The position numbers and the translations under genes are program-made. The notes under the pieces are model-generated. The model saw only the letters and a program-made list of their open reading frames with translations. It ran no database searches and had not been told where the DNA came from. A stretch of DNA of 64,000 bases from Roseiflexus castenholzii DSM 13941 (GTDB lineage: Bacteria; Chloroflexota; Chloroflexia; Chloroflexales; Roseiflexaceae): NCBI RefSeq assembly GCF_000017805.1, contig NC_009767.1, positions 3,224,001 through 3,288,000 on the forward strand, written 5' to 3'. This document shows, one piece after another, positions 27,888 through 37,405 of this stretch. Each line of letters opens with the position of its first letter. Positions within the stretch are counted from its first letter, which is position 1.

Positions 27888-28090
27888 GCGCCCCACACAT
27901 TGCCTCCTTTCGTTCGTAACGGCGCCATCTGGTTCGATCTGATCCGTCAATTGCGATTTCTCTACTCTTGTGTGAAGAAATTCCATCTTTCCCACCGTAC
28001 ACGCCATTGATACACTGACAACAGTGAGATTCGGCATACACCTCCTTCAAGCCGGACAGCAGACGGCGTTACTGACCAGGAGCATTCGCA

Positions 28091-30931
28091 ATGACATCAC
28101 GACTGACCGGTATGCGCGGTCCGCTGACCGGACGCACTTTTGACATCGGCGATCAACCGCTCACCATCGGGCGCGCTGCTGACAATCATATCGCCATCGC
28201 CAGTCCGCGCGCCTCGCGCCATCACGCGCAGATTCGGCGCGAGGGCGCGTCGTTTGTCCTCTACGACCTCGGCAGCGCCAACGGCACGCTCGTCAACGGG
28301 CAGCGCGTGCAGCGCGCCGTGTTGCAGCCCGGTGACCTGATCGACATTGGTGATGAGGTCTTTCGATTCGAGGCTTCGTATCAACAGGATGCAACCGTGT
28401 TGAGCGCACCTCCACCACATGCGTACCCGTCGCAACCTGCCGCGCCCGCTTACCCGCCACCGTCTCCGGCGGCCCCGCCGCACCCGGCTGCACCGATACA
28501 CCCGCCTCAATACCAGTCTCCGGCAGCTCCGCCGCCACAACCGGCCTACCCGCCGCAACCGGTCTACCCGTCCCAGCCGCCTCCCATTTCGCCCCAGATG
28601 CCGCCTGCTGCTCAACCACCGATGTATGCGCCGCCGCGTTCCGGGAAAGGCGGTCGCTCCTGCCTGCTGGCAGTGCTGCTGCTGCTGGCGCTGGTCTGTG
28701 TGGCCGGCGCTGCGGGCGCTTTCATCTTCCGCGACCGCCTGCGCGACGTTCCCGGTATTGGTAATCTGCCGGGCATCGGCGGCGGCCCAACCATGACGCG
28801 CCCGCCCATCCAGACCGGCAGCGCTGCGGTCGGCAGCGGACAGGCTGCCGCCATTGCTATGCCCGGCGGCGGACCGATGATTGAAGTGCCACCGGGCGCT
28901 GTGCCGACCAACCCTGATGGCTCCCCCGGCATGTTGACCTTCTCAGTCGCGCCCGCCCCCGACCAACCGGTCAACCTGTCGCCCGATATGGCGCTCAGTG
29001 GATCGCTCTACCAATTCGAGCCGGAAGACGTGACCTTCGCCGTACCGGTGCGCATCACGTTGCCGATCCCCGCCGGAACCGACCCGGCGCGGGTGATGGG
29101 ACTGATCACGCGCGATCCGCAGAGCGGCGCATGGGCGCCGGTCGCAGGAGTAGTCGACTTTGCCGCGCGCACGGTCAGCGCCGATGTGACCCACTTCTCG
29201 CCCTACGGTGTGTACAGCTACACTGGCAGCGATCTTGACGCCTGGTATCGCGCCAACGGTGGCTGGTTCGTGATCGAAAATCAATTGCTGAGCGGCGATA
29301 AGCCTTATCCAGGGTGCCGTAACCTGCCGCGCGCGCTGTACGTCAACGTCTGCATTCAACAGGCGAATCCAGGTGATCCGGGTCTCTCCTACCTGTTGCC
29401 CGCCGACAATCTGCTGGCGCGGGGACCACGCAATGACTTCGGCGCGCCCTATCGCCCGCTGAAAACGTGGCTTCCTGCCGGCACGTACCGGGTTGTCCAC
29501 TATGTATTCATGAGCGAGATCAACACCGATCCCATGTATGTGCCGTGCTTCGGCTGGTGGGTCAAACCGCCACAGATAATCAACCTGAAGGCAGGGCAGA
29601 CGGTTACTTTCGGGCCTTTCAGTGAGCATGACGGGACCTCCATGACCTCGTTCGATGTGAAGACCTGCACCGGCATGCCTGCGTCAGGGACGCCCGTGGT
29701 GGGGCAACCGACGTCGCAACCGCCGCCGCAACCGCCTGTGGAAACGTCCGGCGTCTGCCCGGCGAAGATGAATGGCGAGTGGGATGCCAACCTGACACTG
29801 CGTGAAACGAACGATCCAGATTTGCAGGACGAGATTGGCAACGTGGACACGGGTATTTTTGTCTTTCAGATCAACGGAAACGATGCGCAGGTCCAGATTG
29901 TCGAACCAGACGGTGCGCGCAGTGACCCTGCCAGCGGATCGTGCAGTGTGCAAAACGGGCGCTTTGTCATCACAATATCGGAAACAAACAGCAACGCAGG
30001 GCTTGTGTTCAAACTCCAGTTCAACGGAGATGATCGGATGACCGGCGAAGTCACCGTTTCAGAAGGAGAGAAATACGCCACCGGTGACATCGATATGATC
30101 CGCCGAACCGGATCAGGGGAGTCATCTCCCGGCGATCAGCCTGTGGTCTGCACCCAGGAAGTCGAGATCATCAACAACAAGTATCTCGGCGCGTGCGGCG
30201 TTAGTGATACACAGACGTTCGAGCTGGCCCAGCGTGCATTTGTCGCTCGCATTCGAGTCTGGCACAATCCAGAGATCACCGAGACTGATACGCCGTATGT
30301 GACGATTACCGGTCCCGATGGCTATAACTTCTCAGGAAACACGGCAAAAGGCGGTTGTTACGCTGGTTGGTGCGAGGCGATGGTCTCGCTCAATCAATAC
30401 CTGGACCCAGGAACCTACCAGTTGTCCATTCCGACTGCTTCGATCTGCGCAGATCCAAGCGGGAAGACCACCCTGATCCTCTATGGATGCTTTATGCCCG
30501 GGCAATCCTCGGATTTTACCCCCGGTTGTGCGGCGATGACTGGCGTCTGGAACACGACGATGATGCTGCGTTCGTCGACCAACTCCAACGTTCCGACAGG
30601 AGGAACACGACAGGGGGTGTTGACCCTGCGCGTCGAGGGCGATTCGGCTGAGGTGCAATGGACAGAGGGCGGCAGAAGCAGCCCGGTAGTTGGTGGAACG
30701 TGCGCAGTCCAGGGTGATCGATATCAGATCACTCTGAATCAGCAGGTGGAGGCGTTGCTCCCGCCCGGAGCGCCCCTGCCGCCGCCAAATGCGCAGGCGC
30801 CGCTCGAAGAAGTCTTATTCCCCGTTACCTTTGATCTTCAATTTGAAGGCGGTGATCGCCTGACAGGCATCGTCACGTCACGGGCTGATAGTTACGAATA
30901 TAAGAGTGATGTTGTGATGTCGCGCCGATAA
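28091..30931 (+). CDS. FHA-domain membrane protein with large extracytoplasmic repeat region
   Basis: A 946-residue protein. An N-terminal FHA domain (~15-95) has IGRAADNHIAI, SRHHAQIR and LYDLGSANGTLVNG, all keys for phosphothreonine binding. A Pro-rich linker (~105-180) and one membrane helix (~187-210, LLAVLLLLALVCVAGAAGAF) follow. The external part contains a ZU5-like domain (~255-380, ending DVTHFSPYGVY). It then has two homologous ~120-residue domains (~556-671 and ~813-946), both starting with Cys, M-x-G-x-W and ending in LQF-x-G-x-DR-x-TG. The topology links cytosolic phospho-signalling to an extracellular sensor or binder. No Ser/Thr kinase lies nearby. Confidence 0.85.
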   Translation: MTSRLTGMRGPLTGRTFDIGDQPLTIGRAADNHIAIASPRASRHHAQIRREGASFVLYDLGSANGTLVNGQRVQRAVLQPGDLIDIGDEVFRFEASYQQDATVLSAPPPHAYPSQPAAPAYPPPSPAAPPHPAAPIHPPQYQSPAAPPPQPAYPPQPVYPSQPPPISPQMPPAAQPPMYAPPRSGKGGRSCLLAVLLLLALVCVAGAAGAFIFRDRLRDVPGIGNLPGIGGGPTMTRPPIQTGSAAVGSGQAAAIAMPGGGPMIEVPPGAVPTNPDGSPGMLTFSVAPAPDQPVNLSPDMALSGSLYQFEPEDVTFAVPVRITLPIPAGTDPARVMGLITRDPQSGAWAPVAGVVDFAARTVSADVTHFSPYGVYSYTGSDLDAWYRANGGWFVIENQLLSGDKPYPGCRNLPRALYVNVCIQQANPGDPGLSYLLPADNLLARGPRNDFGAPYRPLKTWLPAGTYRVVHYVFMSEINTDPMYVPCFGWWVKPPQIINLKAGQTVTFGPFSEHDGTSMTSFDVKTCTGMPASGTPVVGQPTSQPPPQPPVETSGVCPAKMNGEWDANLTLRETNDPDLQDEIGNVDTGIFVFQINGNDAQVQIVEPDGARSDPASGSCSVQNGRFVITISETNSNAGLVFKLQFNGDDRMTGEVTVSEGEKYATGDIDMIRRTGSGESSPGDQPVVCTQEVEIINNKYLGACGVSDTQTFELAQRAFVARIRVWHNPEITETDTPYVTITGPDGYNFSGNTAKGGCYAGWCEAMVSLNQYLDPGTYQLSIPTASICADPSGKTTLILYGCFMPGQSSDFTPGCAAMTGVWNTTMMLRSSTNSNVPTGGTRQGVLTLRVEGDSAEVQWTEGGRSSPVVGGTCAVQGDRYQITLNQQVEALLPPGAPLPPPNAQAPLEEVLFPVTFDLQFEGGDRLTGIVTSRADSYEYKSDVVMSRR

Positions 30932-30933
30932 GA

Positions 30934-31120
30934 GATGCCCGTCACCCTGGCCAGCGCGCGCCTGGCTGCACTTCCTGGCGCGCGGGCCGGTTCGCTCCGC
31001 TGCTGCCCCGTACTCCGCCGGGTGACGGGCGTCTCCGCCGACGCGCGCCTGGCTGCACTTCCTGGCGCGCGGGCCGGTTCGCTCCGCTGCTGCCCCGTAC
31101 TCCGCCGGGTGACGGGCATC
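30934..31120. repeat. 87-bp direct duplication inside a 14-bp inverted repeat
   Basis: The ends GATGCCCGTCACCC (30934-30947) and GGGTGACGGGCATC (31107-31120) are perfect inverted repeats. Between them, an 87-bp-period unit starting GCGCGCCTGGCTGC occurs twice (from 30956 and 31043), and the internal GGGTGACGGGCGTC shows where the unit recombined. It is non-coding and sits directly after the FHA gene stop. Confidence 0.9.
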
Positions 31121-31227
31121 TGCGTTCGCGATAGTCTGTCGCACCAGTCATCGGTGGAAGCGTTGACACGCCTGCTATGCTGAAAACAATGGCTTTCCAG
31201 CATCATTGTTCTCAGAAAGAGGCTTGC

Positions 31228-31689
31228 ATGACACGCGGCGCGATATGGGTCGCTCTGTTACGCGTTGTACGCACACATCATCTGCAATTGCGCTATGGGC
31301 TGATCGGCGCAGCACATACCACCGATGCATTGTTGACGAGCAGTGTGGCAGGTGTTGTGACCACGTCGGGAAATACGGCACTCTCCCAGGGATTTGCGGG
31401 CGCGCTGTTTGCCGGTCACGACGCGACACTGACCAGCAGCGGCAGCATGATCATCACTGCCGGGCACGATCTGGAAGTGCAGGGTGGAGGTGGCGGCATG
31501 CTGCTCGCCGACACAGTGTATGTTGCCGATACCACCGTTCCTCTGGTGATTGCGCGCAACGTGAACGCTTCTGGAAACACCCGTATCCTGCTGAACACAC
31601 CGCAAGCGATTGCGCTTGGACTGGCCTGCGGCGCCGCGCTGGCGTTGATCGGCGCTATCATTCGCCGCCGGCGGGGCAGTCGGGTATAA
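31228..31689 (+). CDS. Small beta-rich protein with C-terminal membrane anchor
   Basis: A 153-residue protein. After a basic N-terminal ~25 residues, the middle is Ser/Thr/Gly-rich with an alternating hydrophobic pattern (SGSMIITAGHDLEVQGGGGG, LLADTVYVADTTVPLVIARN). This is compatible with a short beta-solenoid of the bactofilin type, but no conserved motif proves it. A membrane helix (AIALGLACGAALALIGAII) and an IRRRRGSRV basic tail finish the protein. ATG 31228 follows AGAAAGAGG. It may polymerise at the membrane; this is inference from pattern only. Confidence 0.6.
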   Translation: MTRGAIWVALLRVVRTHHLQLRYGLIGAAHTTDALLTSSVAGVVTTSGNTALSQGFAGALFAGHDATLTSSGSMIITAGHDLEVQGGGGGMLLADTVYVADTTVPLVIARNVNASGNTRILLNTPQAIALGLACGAALALIGAIIRRRRGSRV

Positions 31690-31690
31690 T
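31685..31690 (+). promoter_or_regulatory. Candidate -10 box for the C26 hydrolase gene
   Basis: TATAAT overlapping the stop codon region of the preceding small gene, 34 bp before the ATG of the C26 hydrolase. Only a weak -35 (TTCGCC, 18-bp spacing) is seen. Confidence 0.4.
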
Positions 31691-31723
31691 AGAAAGAACG
31701 TTGTTTCACGCAAGTGAGTGTCT

Positions 31724-32482
31724 ATGAGTCTATCGACACGCCCGACCATCGGCGTCGTCGGCGCACTGTTCGAGCGCCGAAACGCTTCAACCATCAGTGG
31801 TATCGGTCGCTCCTACCTCGCGGCAGTGGAAGCAGGCGGCGGCATTCCGCTCCTGATCCATCTGACTGAGGATGATGATGTGGTCGATATGCACTATCAG
31901 CGCTGCAACGCGCTGCTGTTCTGTGGCGGCGGTGACATCGCGCCAGTCCACTATGGGCAGACGCCACACCCGCTTCTGGGTCCGATTGAGGAACTGCGCG
32001 ATCGGGTCGAGCTACGCCTGGCGCGCCGTGCTGTCGTTGATCGCAAGCCCGTCCTCGGTATCTGCCGCGGCATTCAATTGCTGAATGTCGCGCTTGGCGG
32101 CACGCTCTACCAGGACATTAACGACGAATTGCCAGGAACACTTGACCACCGCGAGTCGTCGCAGCGCAACGACCGGGCATCCCTGGCGCATTCGCTCACC
32201 CTTGAGCACGACTCATGGCTGGCGGAGATTCTGGGTGCGACCACGATTGCGGTCAACACGCTCCACCATCAGGCAGTGCGCGATGTGGCGCCCGATCTAC
32301 GTGTTGTCGGGCATGCGCCCGACGGGGTGATCGAAGCGGTTGAGGGTACGGGCAATTCGTTCATCGTTGGTGTTCAGTGCCATCCCGAAGAACTATGGCA
32401 ATCCGCCGAGCCACGCTGGCAGCGGCTGTTTACCGGCTTCGTTGCGCAGGTGGCATCCATCGCGGGACGAACACCCGGGTAA
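31724..32482 (+). CDS. Gamma-glutamyl-gamma-aminobutyrate hydrolase-like (peptidase C26)
   Basis: A 252-residue class I glutamine amidotransferase-fold hydrolase of the PuuD type, which splits gamma-glutamyl amides such as gamma-glutamyl-GABA. The nucleophile Cys is in VLGICRGIQLLNVALGG (residue ~112). The His-Glu pair is in VQCHPEELW (~219), with VNTLHHQAV and CGGGDIAPVHYG as family marks. ATG 31724 is taken as start; an in-frame GTG 6 nt earlier is possible. No polyamine catabolic genes are nearby. Downstream are purE and purK, so it stands alone functionally. Confidence 0.88.
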   Translation: MSLSTRPTIGVVGALFERRNASTISGIGRSYLAAVEAGGGIPLLIHLTEDDDVVDMHYQRCNALLFCGGGDIAPVHYGQTPHPLLGPIEELRDRVELRLARRAVVDRKPVLGICRGIQLLNVALGGTLYQDINDELPGTLDHRESSQRNDRASLAHSLTLEHDSWLAEILGATTIAVNTLHHQAVRDVAPDLRVVGHAPDGVIEAVEGTGNSFIVGVQCHPEELWQSAEPRWQRLFTGFVAQVASIAGRTPG

Positions 32483-32594
32483 GCGAAGGCGTGGTCTCCG
32501 CCTACCCGGTCACGCTTCCGTTCAAGGGCGGACAGCATGCATAAGCATAGCGGGCATGCATGGCGTTAGGATGCACCGTTTGACCCTCACCCTT

Positions 32595-32624
32595 CACCCC
32601 GCTCCCGCGCGCGGGAACGGGGTG
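32595..32624. other. G/C-rich hairpin in the purE upstream spacer
   Basis: CACCCCG (32595-32601) pairs with CGGGGTG (32618-32624), with an inner TCCCGCG/CGCGGGA. It lies in the 287-bp space between the C26 gene and purE, which otherwise shows no gene and no T-run. It may end the C26 transcript or structure the purE leader. No purine riboswitch was recognised. Confidence 0.5.
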
Positions 32625-32769
32625 ACTAGCGCCGTTCCACAGCCCGAAGGCATGGCGAAGGCCACGCCTCGATCAGGGCAGGCGCTCTGTTCGCTCACAG
32701 CATCGCTTGCATGCCTCGCACTGGCGGCAGCACAGCGTTCTCTGGACAGGATCAAGAAGGTCAACGCCT

Positions 32770-33267
32770 ATGCAGCCACTGGTCGGCATTATTATGGGAT
32801 CGATGTCGGACTGGGAAACGATGCGTCATGCGGCACAGACGCTGGACGAACTGGATGTGCCTTTCGAGACGCACATCGTTTCGGCGCACCGCACCCCCGA
32901 TCTTCTGTTTGAGTATGCAGCAAGCGCTGAAGAACGCGGCATCGAAGTCATTATTGCAGGCGCCGGCGGTGCGGCGCACCTGCCCGGCATGACCGCCGCG
33001 AAAACGGTGTTGCCGGTGCTGGGTGTGCCGGTTGAGTCGCACGCGTTGCGCGGGCTGGACTCGCTCCTATCGATTGTGCAGATGCCGGCTGGCGTTCCGG
33101 TCGGAACACTGGCGATCGGGCGAGCCGGCGCTATCAACGCCGCAATCCTTGCGGCTGCGATCCTCGGCAATCGCTATCCTCACATTCGCGCTGCACTGCG
33201 ACGGTTCCGTGAACAGCAAACCCAACGGGTCCTCCTGTCTCCTGATCCACGTGAGCAAAGCCAATGA
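32770..33267 (+). CDS. purE: N5-carboxyaminoimidazole ribonucleotide mutase
   Basis: A 165-residue class I PurE of standard length, converting N5-CAIR to CAIR in purine synthesis. The active-site motifs are IIMGSMSDWETM (residues ~8-19), HIVSAHRTPD (~40) and 'IIAGAGGAAHLPGMTAAKT', then PVLGVPVESHALRGLDSLLS. The start at ATG 32770 has AAGAAGG upstream; a longer frame upstream is discarded. The stop overlaps the purK ATG by 4 nt, so the two steps from AIR to CAIR are coupled. Confidence 0.96.
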   Translation: MQPLVGIIMGSMSDWETMRHAAQTLDELDVPFETHIVSAHRTPDLLFEYAASAEERGIEVIIAGAGGAAHLPGMTAAKTVLPVLGVPVESHALRGLDSLLSIVQMPAGVPVGTLAIGRAGAINAAILAAAILGNRYPHIRAALRRFREQQTQRVLLSPDPREQSQ

Positions 33268-34391
33268 ATGATAGATTAATCGGTGTTCTGGGCGGAGGGC
33301 AATTGGGGCGAATGCTGGCGCTCGCCGGTTATCCGCTCGGTTTCCGCTTCCGCTTCCTCGATCCTGCCGATGATGCGCCGGTTCGCTACCTGGCAGAGCA
33401 GGTTGTCGCATCATACGACGACCATTTAGCCGTGGCACAGTTCGGCAGCGGGTTGATAGTCGTCACCTATGAGTTTGAGAATGTACCGGTGGCGACGGCG
33501 CGCGCGCTCGAGCAGCATATACCGGTGTTTCCACCGCCGCAGGCGCTTGAGGTTGCACAGGATCGTCTCGCGGAAAAGCGCTTCTTCACACAACTGAACA
33601 TTCCAACCGCGCCGTTCGCGCCGGTGGACGACCGCGCGTCGCTTGATGCAGCAATCGAGCGTATTGGGCTGCCTGCTCTTCTGAAGACGCGACGCCTGGG
33701 GTATGATGGCAAGGGGCAGGCATTGATCGGGCAGCGTGCAGACATCGAAGACGCCTGGCGCGCACTTGGCGGGCAGCCGCTTATCCTCGAAGGGTTTGTT
33801 TCGTTTGTGCGTGAACTTTCCGTCCTGGCAGTGCGCGGGCAGGATGGCGCCGTCGCGTGCTACCCGCCGGTCGAGAATCTGCACCGCAATGGCATTCTGT
33901 ATCGCTCGATCGCCCCTGCGCCCGGGCTTGCCACCGAGGTGCAACTGCTGGCGGAGACCTATGCGCGCCGGGTGCTCGAAGCGCTCGACTATGTCGGCGT
34001 TCTGGCAATCGAGATGTTTGAAGTGGAACCTGACCGTACCGGCGGCGCTCGCCTGCTGGCGAACGAAATGGCGCCGCGCGTCCACAATTCTGGTCATTGG
34101 ACGATTGATGGCGCTGTGACGAGTCAGTTCGAGAACCACCTGCGCGCCATCGCCGGTCTGCCGCTCGGCGACGCCTCAGCGCGCGGTTGCGCCGCGATGG
34201 TCAACCTTATCGGCGGATTGCCCGATGTGACGATGCTGCTGGCGCTGCCTGATACTCATCTGCACCTCTATGACAAAGCGCCGCGACCGGGGCGCAAACT
34301 GGGACATGTAACCGTCTGCGCCGTGGATGCAGAGCGCCTGGCAGAGCGCCTGGCAGTCGTCGAACGGTATGTTCTGGCGAGCACGAAGTGA
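33264..34391 (+). CDS. purK: N5-carboxyaminoimidazole ribonucleotide synthase
   Basis: A 375-residue ATP-grasp enzyme making N5-CAIR from AIR, bicarbonate and ATP. 'IGVLGGGQLGRMLALAGYPLG' type N-terminal PurK motif, VTYEFENVP (~70), the ATP-grasp LKTRRLGYDGKGQ (~140), 'VEMF'-like AIEMFEVE and 'LANEMAPRVHNSGHWTID' are all present. The length is normal. Its ATG lies inside the end of purE. A stem-loop with no T-run follows at about 34440-34470, before sppA. Confidence 0.96.
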   Translation: MNDRLIGVLGGGQLGRMLALAGYPLGFRFRFLDPADDAPVRYLAEQVVASYDDHLAVAQFGSGLIVVTYEFENVPVATARALEQHIPVFPPPQALEVAQDRLAEKRFFTQLNIPTAPFAPVDDRASLDAAIERIGLPALLKTRRLGYDGKGQALIGQRADIEDAWRALGGQPLILEGFVSFVRELSVLAVRGQDGAVACYPPVENLHRNGILYRSIAPAPGLATEVQLLAETYARRVLEALDYVGVLAIEMFEVEPDRTGGARLLANEMAPRVHNSGHWTIDGAVTSQFENHLRAIAGLPLGDASARGCAAMVNLIGGLPDVTMLLALPDTHLHLYDKAPRPGRKLGHVTVCAVDAERLAERLAVVERYVLASTK

Positions 34392-34523
34392 TTGCCTCGT
34401 TATTCCGTTTACGCCAGGCGGCGCAACGGGTCGCGCGGTGGATGAGGCGCGATGCTTCGCTGCGCTCATCATAACACCAGAGGACCGGTTCCCCATTGCT
34501 TTCTCACATGAGGTCTCGAACAA

Positions 34524-36209
34524 ATGGTATCCATATTCTTCATCTGGCTGATCAACCTGACGCGGCGCGTCCGCAACCTGTGGCGGCGGTTGCTGCGGCG
34601 GCAGGTTGCATTTGTGCGCATCCCAATCGGTGGGGCGCTGCCAGAGTTCGCGCCGGCGCCGCCGTGGTGGGCGCACCGCTTCTTTGGGGCAGCGGCGCCA
34701 CCGAGCCTCAGTGAGTTGCGTCGTCGCTTCGAGTGGTTGGCGTCTGACCCGCAAGTGAAAGGCGTTGTGCTCGACATTGGGACTCTGACCTGTGGATGGG
34801 CGACGATCCAGAACCTGGATCAGGACATCCGCAGGTTTCGCGAGCAGGGCAAACTGGCTGTTGCGCGTATCACAAACCCTGACACAAAGACCTATGTTGC
34901 AGCATGCGCTGCCGATCTAATTGTGGCGCCGCCGGTGAGTTTACTGACCGTTACCGGTCTGTACGCCGAAGTGCGGTTTCTCAAAGATGCGCTGGCAAAA
35001 GTGGATGTGAGCGTAGAAGTGACGGCAGTGTCGCCGTACAAAACGGCGGGCGACTCGCTGGCGTGCTCGGAAATGTCGCCAGAAAACCGCGAGCAGATTG
35101 AACGGCTGCTCGATCAGCGTTATGCGTTGATCGTCGAGACCATCGCCAACGCGCGACATAAGACCGTCGATGAGGTGTGTTCGCTCATCGATACCGCACC
35201 GTGGAGCGCCCGGCGCGCCCAGGAAGCCGGTTTGATCGATGCCGTGCTGTACGAGGACGAACTGCCCGCTTTTCTTGCATCACGCACTGGCGCGTCTCCG
35301 GCAAAACTGCCAGAGATCGCCGAATGGAGTCAGGCGCGGCGCGCTCTGCGCCTCCCACTGTTGCGCCACCATCGTCGTCTGGTCGGTGTTGTCGCTGTGG
35401 AAGGGACGATCGCGCCGGGAACCAGCCGCCAGATTCCGCTGCCGATCCCGCTGATCGGTGGTCAAATCGCCGGAAGCGAGAGTATCGTGCAGGCGCTGCG
35501 TCAGGCAGAGCGCAATCCGCGTCTTGCTGCTGTGATTCTTTATGTCAACTCACCCGGCGGCAGTGCGTTCGACTCAGAACTGATCTGGCGCGAAGTGCGG
35601 CGTCTCGACCGGCGCAAGCCGGTGGTGGCGGTGATGGGGGACGTCGCGGCTTCAGGCGGCTACTACGTCGCATCCGGTGCGCGCACTATTCTGGCTCAAC
35701 GTGGAACAATTACCGGCAGCATTGGCGTTCTGATCGTCCGTCCGGTTATTGACGGTCTCGTGAAGCGCGCTGGCGTGAACACCGTCGCCATCGGGCGCGG
35801 CGCAAACAGCGCATTCTTTATCAGCGATGCGCCAACTGAACAGGAACGCGCGGCGGTGCGCGCATTGATCGACGACAGTTACACCGTCTTCAAACAGCGC
35901 GTGATGGAAGGGCGATCAATGTCCGAAGAGGCGCTTGAACCGCTGGCAGGCGGGCGCGTCTGGATGGGGGGAGAAGCGCATGAGTCCCATTTGATCGATG
36001 ACGTCGGCGGTATGCCGGAGGCGCTGTTGAAGGCGCAGGAACTCGCCGGACTGCCCCGCGATCAGACGGCGCCGCTGGTTCTGATCGGCGGCGGACGCGG
36101 ACGCCTGGCGCCGCAGACATTCCCTGAAGAGCCATCGAAGACGTTGCGCGAGGCGCTGGCGCTTTTGCGTCAACCGCTGATCTGGGCTATATTGCCGTTT
36201 TTTGAATAG
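34524..36209 (+). CDS. sppA: Signal peptide peptidase SppA, long (67K) type
   Basis: A 561-residue double-domain S49 protease, which cleaves leftover signal peptides in the membrane. The N-terminal half carries the catalytic Lys in SPYKTAGDSL (residue ~171). The C-terminal half carries the nucleophile Ser in GDVAASGGYYVASGA (~376), with NSPGGSAFDSE and TGSIGVL around it. This Ser/Lys split between halves is that of the E. coli-type enzyme. An N-terminal hydrophobic segment (VSIFFIWLI) is short. GAGG precedes the ATG by 9 nt. It stands alone between purK and a thioredoxin gene. Confidence 0.92.
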   Translation: MVSIFFIWLINLTRRVRNLWRRLLRRQVAFVRIPIGGALPEFAPAPPWWAHRFFGAAAPPSLSELRRRFEWLASDPQVKGVVLDIGTLTCGWATIQNLDQDIRRFREQGKLAVARITNPDTKTYVAACAADLIVAPPVSLLTVTGLYAEVRFLKDALAKVDVSVEVTAVSPYKTAGDSLACSEMSPENREQIERLLDQRYALIVETIANARHKTVDEVCSLIDTAPWSARRAQEAGLIDAVLYEDELPAFLASRTGASPAKLPEIAEWSQARRALRLPLLRHHRRLVGVVAVEGTIAPGTSRQIPLPIPLIGGQIAGSESIVQALRQAERNPRLAAVILYVNSPGGSAFDSELIWREVRRLDRRKPVVAVMGDVAASGGYYVASGARTILAQRGTITGSIGVLIVRPVIDGLVKRAGVNTVAIGRGANSAFFISDAPTEQERAAVRALIDDSYTVFKQRVMEGRSMSEEALEPLAGGRVWMGGEAHESHLIDDVGGMPEALLKAQELAGLPRDQTAPLVLIGGGRGRLAPQTFPEEPSKTLREALALLRQPLIWAILPFFE

Positions 36210-36282
36210 GAGAGTGTGGTACAATTGAGGAAGATCGTTTGCAATCAATGACCGTATCAGTTGGTCACTGGAGGTTTTTGCC

Positions 36283-37164
36283 GTGTCTCTCGCAAACAAA
36301 AGCGCGAGCGGCGCTGTAATCGATGTCAACGAACGCACCTTTCGCGCGGAGGTGCTGGAGCGTTCGCGCACTGTTCCGGTCGTGGTCGATTTCTGGGCGC
36401 CCTGGTGTGGTCCGTGCCGTGTGCTGGGACCGATCCTTGAAAAACTGGCAATCGAGGCGAAAGGCGCCTGGATTCTGGCAAAGTTGAATGTGGACGAAAA
36501 CCCGCGCCTGGCGCAGATGTTCCAGGTGCAGGGCATCCCGGCAGTCAAGGCGTTCCGCGATGGTCGGGTGGTGGACGAGTTCACCGGCGCACTGCCTGAG
36601 TCGCAGGTGCGCGCCTGGCTGAAACGGCTCGGTCCACTTGCACCGGTATCGCCGGCAGATCGACTGGCGGATGAGGCAGCAGCGCTTGAAGAACGCGATC
36701 CGCTCAGCGCAAAAGCGCGCTATGAAAGTGCGCTCAACATCGAACCCAACCACAGTGCAAGCCTGTTCGGATTGGGGCGGTTGATGGTACGTGCTGGCGA
36801 TCCGGCAGGCGCTGAGTTGTTGAAGAAGATCCCCTCCGATGCACCGCAGTGGAAGCAGGCGCAGGCATGGCTCACCCTCGCCGACCTGATCACTGAGGCG
36901 GAAGACACCAATCCATCGGCGCTGCTGGAACGAATCGATCAGAACCCGGCAGATCTCGAGGCGCGCTGGTTGCTGGCGGCGCATCAGGTGCGTGGTCAGC
37001 GGTACGCCGATGCAATCGAAACGCTGCTGGGGATTGTTATGCGTAATCGCGCCTTTCGGGACGATGGTGCGCGCAAGGTGCTGCTGGCGCTGTTCACTGC
37101 GCTCGGCGATCAGCATCCGCTGACAGTCAAAGGTCGGCGTGATCTGGCGAATGTGATGTTTTAG
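36283..37164 (+). CDS. Thioredoxin-TPR protein (YbbN/CnoX-like)
   Basis: A 293-residue protein. A thioredoxin domain (~10-110) has the active site WAPWCGPC (~41-44 for CGPC), the conserved cis-Pro loop QGIPAVKAF and the partner strand KLNVDENPRLA. A helical TPR-like C-terminal half (~120-293) contains repeats such as 'ARYESALNIEPNHSASLFGLGRL' and 'LEARWLLAAHQVRGQRYADA'. This matches YbbN/CnoX co-chaperones, but unlike the E. coli protein it keeps the CxxC motif, so redox activity is expected. GTG start with GGAGG 8 nt upstream. Separate transcription is likely after the 73-bp gap from sppA. Confidence 0.9.
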   Translation: MSLANKSASGAVIDVNERTFRAEVLERSRTVPVVVDFWAPWCGPCRVLGPILEKLAIEAKGAWILAKLNVDENPRLAQMFQVQGIPAVKAFRDGRVVDEFTGALPESQVRAWLKRLGPLAPVSPADRLADEAAALEERDPLSAKARYESALNIEPNHSASLFGLGRLMVRAGDPAGAELLKKIPSDAPQWKQAQAWLTLADLITEAEDTNPSALLERIDQNPADLEARWLLAAHQVRGQRYADAIETLLGIVMRNRAFRDDGARKVLLALFTALGDQHPLTVKGRRDLANVMF

Positions 37165-37223
37165 GGGTCATGGGGCAGGGGTTAGAGCGATGAGATCAGT
37201 GAGGGCGCTGATCATAACCCTTA

Positions 37224-37373
37224 ATACTAATTACGATTGAAGATGCCGCATGCGTGTCATTCCGAGCCCTTCGCTTCGCTCAGGGTAAACGCAGCGAGGA
37301 ATCGGCGCGGGTCGCGCACGACCCCTCGCTCTGCTCGGGGTGACCATGCCGGATGTTCAGAGGTAATTGGTAT
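37224..37373. repeat. MITE-like inverted-repeat element, copy B
   Basis: 150 bp. The left end is ATACTAATTA (one mismatch to the 10-bp terminal repeat) and the right end is TAATTGGTAT (37364-37373). The interior has CGATTGAAGATGCCGCATG, GTCATTCCGAGC, a CCTTCGCTTCGCTCAGGG segment and CCCCTCGCTCTGCTCGGGG. It fills most of the space before the osmoprotectant importer. Confidence 0.85.
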
Positions 37374-37405
37374 AACCCCTGACCCATCTCGCAGTTCCAT
37401 GTTCC

